Source: an uncultured Blautia sp. (GTDB lineage Bacteria; Bacillota; Clostridia; Lachnospirales; Lachnospiraceae). From it: a stretch of 5,577 nt of DNA. The stretch covers positions 1-5,577 of the forward strand of contig CAKROW010000115.1 of NCBI GenBank assembly GCA_934373235.1, given 5' to 3'. This document shows, piece by piece, positions 1 through 5,577 of this stretch. The notes under the pieces are model-generated. The model was not told the DNA's origin. It did no database searches and saw nothing but the letters and a program-made list of their open reading frames with translations. Within the stretch, counting starts at the first letter, position 1. Each line of letters begins with the position of its first letter. A program made the position numbers and the translations under genes.

Positions 1-536
1 CTGTCCAGCCATTTTTCCAGAAGTTCTTTCTGATAGCTTCCATCTGCAGCGCCGATACGACAGCCATTCATCTGCTTCAGATCACCATCCGCAAGATTCG
101 CATGATCTTCTCTGGTATAGATCCAATATCTTTCTGTTCCCTCAGCATAGGTTGAAAAATCAATAGATTCTGCTCTTTCCGGTGTATAGCTGACACTTCC
201 AAGTATATCTATTTCTCCATCTGCCAGCATATCCAGACACTTTTTAAATGAACCATAGACATATTTATACTTCCAGCCGGTTATATAAGAAATTTTCTGT
301 AGATACTCATAGCCTGCTCCCTGCTTGTGTTCCCCATAACCGCCTTCCTGAAAATTGGAATATGGGAAATAGCCAACTCTCACCGTTTTATTTTTTTCCT
401 CCATTGCCTGAGTTGTTTTCCCATCACTTTTTCTCTCCGACCCATAAACAAAAACCGGTACAAAAAACAGCATGACAAATGCTATAATACTCAAATAGAA
501 TCTTTTTTTCTTACCTTTTTTTATCTTTCTGTTCAT
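1..536 (-). CDS. Extracytoplasmic solute-binding-domain protein (SBP_bac_3 type), probable membrane-bound sensor; C-terminal part outside window
   Basis: The first 178 residues are present and the frame is open at the left edge. Residues 2-12 are very basic (NRKIKKGKKKR) and are followed by a hydrophobic segment at about 13-31, which is a signal peptide or uncleaved anchor. There is no lipobox cysteine, unlike ordinary Gram-positive transport binding proteins. From residue 51 the sequence follows the type 3 periplasmic-binding-protein pattern: TVRVGYFPYSNF, then LADGEIDILGSVSYTPERAE at about 104-123, then IDFSTYAEG. In Lachnospiraceae such domains often form the input of membrane-bound kinases or diguanylate cyclases, so a sensory C-terminus is likely but unseen. 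The start is the second of two ATGs four bases apart. The first (540) reads only nine codons before TAA, and GAGGGA abuts it, so only the second is properly spaced. It begins 10 bases after the hybrid-kinase stop, which implies an operon. The ligand is unknown. Confidence 0.85.
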   Translation of the reverse strand, partial: MNRKIKKGKKKRFYLSIIAFVMLFFVPVFVYGSERKSDGKTTQAMEEKNKTVRVGYFPYSNFQEGGYGEHKQGAGYEYLQKISYITGWKYKYVYGSFKKCLDMLADGEIDILGSVSYTPERAESIDFSTYAEGTERYWIYTREDHANLADGDLKQMNGCRIGAADGSYQKELLEKWLD

Positions 537-540
537 TCAT

Positions 541-546
541 TCCCTC
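541..546 (-). promoter_or_regulatory. Ribosome binding site GAGGGA for the binding-domain gene
   Basis: GAGGGA occupies most of the 10-base gap between the kinase stop (TAA at 549-547) and the ATG at 536. It lies four bases before that ATG and directly against the unused upstream ATG at 540. The tight spacing suggests translation by ribosomes finishing the kinase gene (inference). Confidence 0.6.
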
Positions 547-3459
547 TTATCCATTTATGCTGTTGTTCTTCCCCGTCTGTAAGTTTTCCTGTTTATTCAA
601 TACAGAAAGAATGACCGCTCCCAGTTTCTCAATATCAATGGGTTTTGCAATGTGTCCATTCATGCCGGCATCAAATGCCCTTTTTCTGTCTTCCGCAAAA
701 GCATTTGCTGTCATGGCAATGATCGGGATCTCTGCCTTCTTTTTATCATTTAAATGCCGGATACACCGGGCTGCCTGATAGCCATCCATGTTTGGCATCT
801 GAATATCCATAAGTATCAGATCATACGTTTCCGATGACATCTGCTCTACCTTGTCCACACATTGGATTCCGTCTTTCACGCGCTCAATAACAAGCCCTGT
901 TTCTTCCAGAACTGCCATTGCTATTTCTGCATTCAGATCATTATCCTCCGCCAGCAGGACATGCTTTCCACGCAGATTTTCTCTCATATCAGATTCTTTT
1001 ACTGTTTCTATCTTCTGGCTGTAATATTTCCTGTCAGCTATTTTATGCATCAGTGTAAACGTAAATACGGTTCCCTCTCCCAGTTCACTTTCCACTTCAA
1101 TGCTGCCGCCCATCAGATCGACCATTTTCTTCACGATTGGCATTCCAAGACCGGTTCCTCCGACTTTTCCAGTGGTTGTATTATATTCACGACTGAACGG
1201 TTCGAATAATATTGGAAGATATTCCTCACTCATGCCGATACCGGTATCTTTTATCTCTGCTTTTATCTTTATATATCCTTCTTTTTCACATGGCAGTTCT
1301 TCTACAGTGATCGTTACATTTCCACCTCTTGGAGTATATTTGATAGCATTACTGACAAGATTTACATATATTTCCCTGATTTTTGTGCCATCACACAGGA
1401 TATTTCTATGTGTAACCTGCATGCTGCCACTTAGATGAATTCCTCTTTCTTCCGCTTCAGATGAAAAGGTACTTATTATTTCGTCTACTACCTCACCAAC
1501 TATTTCATAATTCTCATCCACTTTCATCTTTCCGCTTTCAATCCTGGCCATATCAAGCACATTATTGATGATGGACAATAACAGTTTCCCGGATTGTTCA
1601 ATTTTCTTCTGATAATCCAGTTGCTTCGGTTCTGTCAGCTGTACTTTCATCAACTGGTTATATCCCAGGATCACATTCATCGGTGTACGGATGTCATGGG
1701 ACATATTATTCAGAAATTCCGTTTTTGCTTTATTTGCCTTTTCAGCGGCAGCATATGCTTTTTTCAGCTTTTCCTCCTGCATACGCTCTTTTTTTATGAG
1801 ACTGTCAATATTTCTTGTTCCGACTACAGCCATCCTTGTTCCGTCTTTTTTCTTTACATATGCCACTCTTACCTGATGATATCTGATCCCTGTTTCCGAC
1901 TTAAACTCGTATGTCATGGAATAATCCTCTTCCTGTGAACACAGAGCTTCCAGACCCAACTGCTTTTCAAATTCTCCGTTGGTATTATCAGATACCATCG
2001 TCTTGGCATAAGAAGGAATTATTTTTGACCATCTGTTATCACATTTTCTGCAGAAATCTGAAATAATCTTTCCGTTCTCCCCGGACTCACGATAGAAAAA
2101 CACCTGATCTTTGTCCAGCTCTACTGCCAGAACAGAAAAATATTCTTTTCCAAGACCATCGATAATCTCTCTTTGAAGCTCTATCTCCTGTTCTATTTTA
2201 ATGATTTCATCTACAGAACAGAAACCGAGGATGACCTTAAAATGATCTTCCTCATCGGATAATCGTATTGCCCTCACCAGAAAATGCCTGAAACCTGTCC
2301 CATTTGGTATGGTCTTATGATAAATCTCTATACTGTCTGTCTCTTGTAATTCTTTCATAAGTTGATCCGGCAAAAGTCTTTCCAGATACTCCGGAGCTGA
2401 TTCTTTGATAAGGACATTTTCGAAAAAAAAACGAACTCTCTCTGAATAGCAGTTACTTCCACAAACTAACTGTTGCTTTTCTGCAGGGTCATTGTGTGTA
2501 AATGCATCCCCTTTTACAACTTCAAATGTATCCTGCTTTAGATCACACAAAAGTACTGTTGTATAATCCTGGAATAAAGCTGATAATATCCGGTTACTTT
2601 CGTTCAGAATCCGGTTACTTTCTTCCTGCTCTTGCTCTGTTCTTTCTTTTGCCTTAACAAGGTCCGTAATATCTGTAATATTTCCCTGGAAAAAAGTCTG
2701 ATTACCGGATTTCACCAATGTTGTGGCATCTGTGACCCAGTGATAGCCGTCCTTTCCCAGCAGCCGGTAAATCTGATCCTGTGTAAATCCATGCCCGCAT
2801 GTATCAAGAATACAGGCGACATATTTTGCGGAAAGATTCCGGTCATCCGGATGCAGCATATTATCAAATTTATTATCAAATATTGTCCTGATCTCTTCTC
2901 TGGTCCATCCAAGAATAGCAAGAAATCTGTCACTGATATATAAAAATGGGTGACCTTCTTCCGGTGAACATCTGTGATAACCACCAGGGATCTGATCGAT
3001 CGTTGCCTGAGACAGCATATTTTGCTCTTCCAGTTTCTTATGCCGTTCCACGAAAGATGTCATATCATAGCAGGCGCTGATAATAGCCAGTTTTCCCTCA
3101 TCTGTCCGTATGACTTTTCCTTTATCAACTGTCCAGAACCAGGATCCATCTTTTCGCGGCATACGATATGTGGTCTCATAGGTTAATCCCTCATAATACT
3201 CACCCCCGATATCCTTTATGACCTGTTCTCTGTCATCGGGATGAATCGTATTAATAACTTTTCCTTCAATTGCTTCAACCATTTCTTCCACTGCATCGTA
3301 ACCAAGCATCAATGCCATTTCTTCATTGGCATAGCAAACCGGGAACTCACCCTCACAATATCCACCGATCAGTCCGCTGGTTCCCTCCTTGATCATAAAA
3401 TCTGTAAGTATCTCTTTTTGTACTTTATCTGGTATTATTAACTGTTTCATGTTCCTCAC
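547..3459 (-). CDS. Cytoplasmic PAS-domain hybrid histidine kinase / response regulator
   Basis: This 970-residue kinase has no signal peptide or membrane segment. PAS 1 spans about 28-135 (HPDDR at 73-77, RKDGSWFW at 102-109) and PAS 2 about 155-268 (HPDDR at 203-207, GKDGYHWV). A heptad-like linker follows at about 270-295. Two divergent PAS-like regions lie at about 297-420 and 436-552, then a coiled coil leads to HisKA. The H-box is NMSHDIRTP with His588 as phospho-acceptor. The N-box has Asn700 and Asn704, G1 is DTGIGM (738-743) and G2 is GGTGLGM (767-773). The receiver (about 832-952) has Glu838/Asp839, phospho-acceptor Asp885, Thr917 and Lys939, so kinase and receiver both look active. 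No HPt or output domain is present, so phosphate should pass to a separate partner. The start is uncertain: GTG at 3459 has AAGGA six bases upstream, and ATG at 3450 has GGTGA five bases upstream. The input signal is unknown. Confidence 0.95.
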   Translation of the reverse strand: MRNMKQLIIPDKVQKEILTDFMIKEGTSGLIGGYCEGEFPVCYANEEMALMLGYDAVEEMVEAIEGKVINTIHPDDREQVIKDIGGEYYEGLTYETTYRMPRKDGSWFWTVDKGKVIRTDEGKLAIISACYDMTSFVERHKKLEEQNMLSQATIDQIPGGYHRCSPEEGHPFLYISDRFLAILGWTREEIRTIFDNKFDNMLHPDDRNLSAKYVACILDTCGHGFTQDQIYRLLGKDGYHWVTDATTLVKSGNQTFFQGNITDITDLVKAKERTEQEQEESNRILNESNRILSALFQDYTTVLLCDLKQDTFEVVKGDAFTHNDPAEKQQLVCGSNCYSERVRFFFENVLIKESAPEYLERLLPDQLMKELQETDSIEIYHKTIPNGTGFRHFLVRAIRLSDEEDHFKVILGFCSVDEIIKIEQEIELQREIIDGLGKEYFSVLAVELDKDQVFFYRESGENGKIISDFCRKCDNRWSKIIPSYAKTMVSDNTNGEFEKQLGLEALCSQEEDYSMTYEFKSETGIRYHQVRVAYVKKKDGTRMAVVGTRNIDSLIKKERMQEEKLKKAYAAAEKANKAKTEFLNNMSHDIRTPMNVILGYNQLMKVQLTEPKQLDYQKKIEQSGKLLLSIINNVLDMARIESGKMKVDENYEIVGEVVDEIISTFSSEAEERGIHLSGSMQVTHRNILCDGTKIREIYVNLVSNAIKYTPRGGNVTITVEELPCEKEGYIKIKAEIKDTGIGMSEEYLPILFEPFSREYNTTTGKVGGTGLGMPIVKKMVDLMGGSIEVESELGEGTVFTFTLMHKIADRKYYSQKIETVKESDMRENLRGKHVLLAEDNDLNAEIAMAVLEETGLVIERVKDGIQCVDKVEQMSSETYDLILMDIQMPNMDGYQAARCIRHLNDKKKAEIPIIAMTANAFAEDRKRAFDAGMNGHIAKPIDIEKLGAVILSVLNKQENLQTGKNNSING
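2588..2622 (-). repeat. Two-copy 14-base direct repeat (21-base period) encoding ESNRI twice
   Basis: ATCCGGTTACTTTC (plus-strand reading) occurs exactly at 2588-2601 and 2609-2622, offset by 21 bases. In the kinase it encodes ESNRILN followed by ESNRILS, one heptad of the linker after PAS 2. A seven-codon duplication there would lengthen a coiled coil by one heptad without changing its phase. Confidence 0.75.
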
Positions 3460-3570
3460 CCTGTATCCTTCAGTCTTAATTTTCTGTACAGATGTAATAA
3501 TCTAATACCGCCACATAACAGAGGGTATAGCGTAAATTATTATTATTACATATTTTGTTCGTTATATATG

Positions 3571-3600
3571 AAAAAGATCTTTCTACAGTAGTAGAGAAAG
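3571..3600 (-). terminator. Terminator-like hairpin with T run in the kinase leader (possible attenuator or dsdA terminator)
   Basis: Read on the minus strand, CTTTC-TC-TAC pairs with GTAGAAAG across a TACT loop, giving eight base pairs with a two-base bulge. ATC and five T follow, then C. The stem is AT-rich, so it would be a weak intrinsic terminator. It lies about 170 bases past the dsdA stop and about 47 bases downstream of the predicted kinase transcription start. It could end dsdA read-through or attenuate kinase transcription. It could also be chance in AT-rich DNA. Confidence 0.3.
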
Positions 3601-3653
3601 GCATATGCTTATACTCTTATATTGCATAAAAACAACGTAATATGATAAAAAAT

Positions 3654-3682
3654 ATTATAACAAAATAGTATGAAATTGTCAT
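3654..3682 (-). promoter_or_regulatory. Sigma-A-type promoter for the hybrid kinase operon
   Basis: The minus strand reads ATGACA (3682-3677, five of six matches to TTGACA), a 17-base spacer, then a perfect TATAAT (3659-3654). TG one base before the -10 box gives an extended -10. Transcription would start near 3647, leaving a leader of about 188 bases before the kinase. This is the best promoter match in the window and faces the kinase and binding-domain genes. Confidence 0.75.
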
Positions 3683-3768
3683 CATTACTCAAGCTTTATG
3701 TCTATTATTTACTGGATATATGTCAGGCTGACTGAAGAATCACCTGAGGATTTTAGGCAGGTTATACC

Positions 3769-5106
3769 TTATTTGTCAAGATAAGTCTTTTTATACTCTT
3801 CTCTGATCTCCTGTGGCACAAGGCTCCCACCGGTTGCCCATGCGATGTGTGCGGCATTTTTCATCTTTTCTTCCAGACCATTTTCTGCGATATATTTTTT
3901 GCATACTTTACTCTGGTTCAGGCAGATTGGCCCCTGGAAAGCTGCGCAGGCACTCGGCTCCAGGAAAATATCTTCTGTGTCAAGAAGATCTCTCATGTAC
4001 TCATAAAGTTTGGCATCTCGGATCGTAAATTCGCCGCTGAGCAGATATTTCATAACTCCACCGACAAATCCTGACGGCCGGCCGACTGCCAGACCATCAG
4101 CATGTGTCAGCCCCGTAAGTCCAATATCCTGTACAGAGATTTCATGGTTCAGTGCGGTTGACATGCCAACCAGCATACATGGCGCCTGTGTCGGTTCTAC
4201 AAAGAAGCAGTGTACATTATCTCCAAATATCAGCTTAAGGCCAAAACTTACTCCGCCCGGTGCTCCGCCTACGCCACACGGGATATAGGTAAACAACGGA
4301 TGCTCTGCATCTACCTGGATTCCTTTTTCTTCTAGCTGCCCTTTGAGACGTTTGGCAGCTACAGCGTAGCCCAGGAATAAAGTTCTTGAATTTTCATCAT
4401 CTACAAAATAGCTCTTTGGATCATGGTCTGACTGTGCACGGCCATTTTTGACTGCTTCGCTGTAATCAGATTCGTATTCTTTTACCGTGACTCCGTAACT
4501 TCTCAGAAGATCTTTTTTCCACTGTTTTGCATCTGCAGACATATGCACGATTACGTTATAACCTACTGCTGCACTCATGATCCCGATGCTCATTCCAAGG
4601 TTCCCGGTAGAACCTACCTGAATCGTATACTGACGGAAAAATTCTCTGCACTCTTCTTCTGCAAGTTTCTCGTAGCTTTCTCCCGGTTTCATCATACCGT
4701 TTTCCAGTGCGAGATCTTCAGTATGTTTCAGAACTTCATAGATACCACCGCGTGCTTTGATCGAGCCGGCAATTGCCAGATGACTGTCCTGTTTCAGAAG
4801 AAGTTTTCCTTCCAGGGCACTGTTGTATTTCTCGTTGATCTTTTCCTGCATCTTCGGAACTGGTGTCAGAACAGACTCGATCAAACCGTTTCTATCCTTT
4901 GTTTCCGGGAAACATTTCATGATAAATGGTGCAAAACGCTGTAATCTTGCTTCTGCATCATCCACATCTTTCATTGTCAGCTCTATATGCTTCATTGCTT
5001 CTTCACATGGAAGTTTGTCCGAATTGATCCATACAACTTCTTTTTCTTCCTGAATATCTTTGAGTATCGGTACGTTTTTCTCCAGTTCTTTGATATCAAC
5101 TGCCAT
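3769..5106 (-). CDS. dsdA: D-serine ammonia-lyase (D-serine dehydratase, EC 4.3.1.18)
   Basis: This cytoplasmic PLP enzyme deaminates D-serine to pyruvate and ammonium, allowing detoxification or use as carbon and nitrogen source. The 445-residue protein is full length (E. coli DsdA is about 442) and resembles it throughout. Shared blocks include ARLQRFAP (53-60), LLLKQDSHL (102-110), GSIKARGGIYEVL with the PLP Schiff-base Lys117, the Asn loop GSTGNLG (165-171), VHMSADAKQWKK (187-198), the phosphate-binding loop CGVGGAPGG (277-285; E. coli has Gly where this has Ala282), DGLAVGRPSGFVG (337-349) and ATGGSLVP near the C-terminus. The ATG at 5106 follows AGGAGG with an eight-base spacer. Upstream lie decayed ABC and AraC genes, and a promoter at 5291-5263 may drive it. 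No dsdC-type regulator or D-serine permease is visible. Identification is by motif recall and is secure at family level. Confidence 0.97.
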   Translation of the reverse strand: MAVDIKELEKNVPILKDIQEEKEVVWINSDKLPCEEAMKHIELTMKDVDDAEARLQRFAPFIMKCFPETKDRNGLIESVLTPVPKMQEKINEKYNSALEGKLLLKQDSHLAIAGSIKARGGIYEVLKHTEDLALENGMMKPGESYEKLAEEECREFFRQYTIQVGSTGNLGMSIGIMSAAVGYNVIVHMSADAKQWKKDLLRSYGVTVKEYESDYSEAVKNGRAQSDHDPKSYFVDDENSRTLFLGYAVAAKRLKGQLEEKGIQVDAEHPLFTYIPCGVGGAPGGVSFGLKLIFGDNVHCFFVEPTQAPCMLVGMSTALNHEISVQDIGLTGLTHADGLAVGRPSGFVGGVMKYLLSGEFTIRDAKLYEYMRDLLDTEDIFLEPSACAAFQGPICLNQSKVCKKYIAENGLEEKMKNAAHIAWATGGSLVPQEIREEYKKTYLDK

Positions 5107-5114
5107 AACTTTAC

Positions 5115-5120
5115 CCTCCT
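5115..5120 (-). promoter_or_regulatory. Ribosome binding site AGGAGG of dsdA
   Basis: A perfect AGGAGG lies eight bases before the dsdA ATG and fixes that start. In the frame of the neighbouring AraC remnant the same bases read as two arginine codons (AGG AGG), so the site sits at the end of the old regulator sequence. Confidence 0.9.
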
Positions 5121-5262
5121 TTGCTTTATATAGGCTGCGGGAGTCATTCCCGTATATTGATTGGATTATTTATAAAAATGATTAAGATTCTGATATCCAA
5201 CTGTCAGTGCCGCTTCCTTGACCGGCAGGTTTTTCTCTTCCATTAACTGGATGCTGTTTTCT

Positions 5263-5291
5263 ACTTTACAAAAAGAAGTCCTGTTTGTCAA
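5263..5291 (-). promoter_or_regulatory. Candidate sigma-A promoter for dsdA inside the AraC remnant
   Basis: The minus strand has a perfect TTGACA at 5291-5286, a 17-base spacer and TAAAGT at 5268-5263 (four of six matches to TATAAT). Transcription would begin near 5256, giving a leader of about 150 bases before the dsdA ATG. These bases also encode DLTN...CKV of the remnant, so the match could be coincidental. It is the best promoter candidate upstream of dsdA. Confidence 0.5.
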
Positions 5292-5341
5292 ATCTGCCAT
5301 CTCTTCTCTGCTCCTCTCACTGAGAAAGGGGAGCCATCTTT

Positions 5342-5577
5342 TCAGACCGCTCCCCCTTCTCCGATGACAGTATCGTAGCCTTCCGGTAATGCCATAATAA
5401 AATCATGGCAGCATGCTTTCTTCGCCGCTTCGGTCATTTCCTCTTCTGTTGCATCCGGTTTTCCGAAGCAGATATTATTTCTCACCGTATCATGAAACAG
5501 ATATACATTCTGAAATACCATGGAAATGTTGGATAACAGACTGTCACAGGTAAATTCTTTTACATCATGTCCTCCCA
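5342..5577 (-). pseudogene. ABC exporter ATPase domain fragment, truncated before the signature motif; N-terminal part outside window
   Basis: The frame enters from the right edge and gives 78 codons before a TGA at 5344-5342. It matches the middle of an ABCB/MsbA-type nucleotide-binding domain: GGHDVKEF, the Q-loop segment ISMVFQNVYLFHDTVRNNI, then FGKPDATEEEM, and ALPEGYDTVIGEGGA. In intact proteins GEGGA leads at once into LSGGEKQR, Walker B and the H-loop. Here one valine and a stop follow, and none of those motifs is found downstream in any clear form. Without signature and Walker B the protein could not hydrolyse ATP in the normal way. Walker A and the membrane domain would lie beyond the right edge, so whether the front half is intact cannot be seen. 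It probably belonged to an exporter associated with the adjacent AraC regulator (inference). Confidence 0.8.

Larger units (their letters stand above)
3460..3768. other. 309-base AT-rich intergenic region between dsdA and the hybrid kinase
   Basis: No gene is supported on either strand. The region holds the kinase promoter (3682-3654), its leader of about 188 bases, a hairpin with a following T run (3600-3571), and the perfect 8-base palindrome GCATATGC at 3601-3608. The first 86 bases after the dsdA stop contain only short imperfect inverted repeats, such as ACCTG/CAGGT with an 11-base loop, and no T run. A terminator for dsdA is therefore not evident there. Confidence 0.7.
5115..5309 (-). 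pseudogene. AraC-family regulator remnant (DNA-binding domain, with internal deletion and in-frame stop)
   Basis: One minus-strand frame reads REEMADLTNRTSFCKV, then ENSIQLMEEKNLPVKEAALT, then VGYQNLNHFYK, a stop (TAA at 5168-5166), and beyond it SNQYTGMTPAAYIKQRR. The second helix-turn-helix (NLPVKEAALTVGYQNLNHF) and the tail GMTPAAY are typical of AraC proteins. The first helix-turn-helix runs directly from FCKV into ENSIQLM, so the usual stretch between them (FKK...R-type residues, roughly 15-20 codons) appears deleted in frame. The stop falls where AraC proteins normally continue FYK-x-F-x-x-Y-x-G-x-T-P, so a nonsense change is likely. The N-terminal sensing domain is absent, replaced on the right by ABC-transporter debris. 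The original stop codon is not recognisable because the frame runs on into dsdA. The piece is almost certainly non-functional as a regulator. Its right boundary is uncertain because the frame stays open further upstream. Confidence 0.8.

Noticed and set aside
514..540. Nine-codon frame starting at the ATG at 540 (MNEQKDKKR) as a leader peptide
   Set aside because: The ribosome site abuts this ATG with no spacer, and the frame stops at once. The ATG at 536 opens the real gene.
2040..2053. CRKC (CxxC, kinase residues 470-473) as a metal or redox site
   Set aside because: A single CxxC with no second cysteine or histidine pair nearby is not enough to propose a cofactor.
2712..2984. Minus-strand open frame of 90 codons inside the kinase in another frame
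   Set aside because: It is wholly inside the PAS 2 coding region with no distinct ribosome site or domain.
3719..3768. Inverted repeats just after the dsdA stop (ACCTG/CAGGT, GTCAG/CTGAC) as a dsdA terminator
   Set aside because: The arms are five bases or fewer, one loop is a single base, and no T run follows on the minus strand.
4543..4944. Plus-strand open frame of 133 codons opposite dsdA, and similar plus-strand frames opposite the kinase
   Set aside because: All lie antisense within well-supported minus-strand genes, have low-complexity Phe/Cys/Ser/His-rich products and no recognisable domain, so they are shadow frames.
5127..5132. TATATA as a -10 box for dsdA
   Set aside because: There is no -35 match at proper spacing, and transcription would start on top of the AGGAGG site.
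5139..5153. GC-rich inverted repeat CGGGA-ATGAC-TCCCG upstream of dsdA, resembling an operator or terminator stem
   Set aside because: No T run follows, the stem is only five pairs, and the bases encode TGMTP of the AraC tail, which explains the sequence better.
5304..5326. Minus-strand CTCAGTGAGAGGAGCAGAGA resembles a damaged LSGGEQR codon series of the ABC signature
   Set aside because: It would need several frameshifts and about ten extra codons after GEGGA. The same bases read without interruption into the AraC frame.

Overview
The window looks like chromosomal DNA of a low-to-moderate GC Firmicute, most likely a gut Lachnospiraceae (Clostridium cluster XIVa). The signs are strong AGGAGG-type ribosome sites, the codon use, the soluble multi-PAS hybrid kinase with an NMSHDIRTPMN H-box, and an amino-acid-binding-type sensor gene beside it. 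This placement is inferred from family resemblance. Every supported gene lies on the minus strand, so the layout below runs from right to left in transcription order.

Right end (5577 to about 5115): a gene graveyard. A piece of an ABC-exporter ATPase enters from the right edge and stops just before the position of its LSGGQ signature. Its debris abuts the damaged DNA-binding end of an AraC-family regulator. That remnant appears to have lost part of its first helix-turn-helix and carries an in-frame stop four codons before an otherwise recognisable AraC tail. The tail runs straight into the ribosome site and start codon of the next gene. A good sigma-A-like promoter (TTGACA, 17 bases, TAAAGT) lies inside the remnant and points at that gene.

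Middle (5106 to 3769): an intact 445-residue D-serine ammonia-lyase (dsdA), a PLP enzyme that converts D-serine to pyruvate and ammonia. A 309-base AT-rich gap follows. It holds a strong extended -10 promoter, a leader of about 188 bases and a hairpin followed by a T run.

Left part (3459 to 1): a probable two-gene operon. The first gene encodes a large cytoplasmic hybrid histidine kinase (PAS, PAS, two divergent sensory regions, HisKA, HATPase_c, receiver). Ten bases after its stop begins a second gene, cut by the left edge. It encodes an exported or membrane-anchored protein with an SBP_bac_3-type ligand-binding domain, probably a sensory receptor. Together they look like a signal-transduction unit with an extracytoplasmic binding protein and a cytoplasmic phosphorelay kinase. 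Its link to D-serine metabolism is only positional.

No RNA genes, CRISPR arrays, insertion sequences or complete mobile elements were seen. No clearly novel system is evident. The points most worth checking are the decayed ABC/AraC locus from which dsdA seems to take its promoter, the kinase leader, and the kinase/binding-protein pair.
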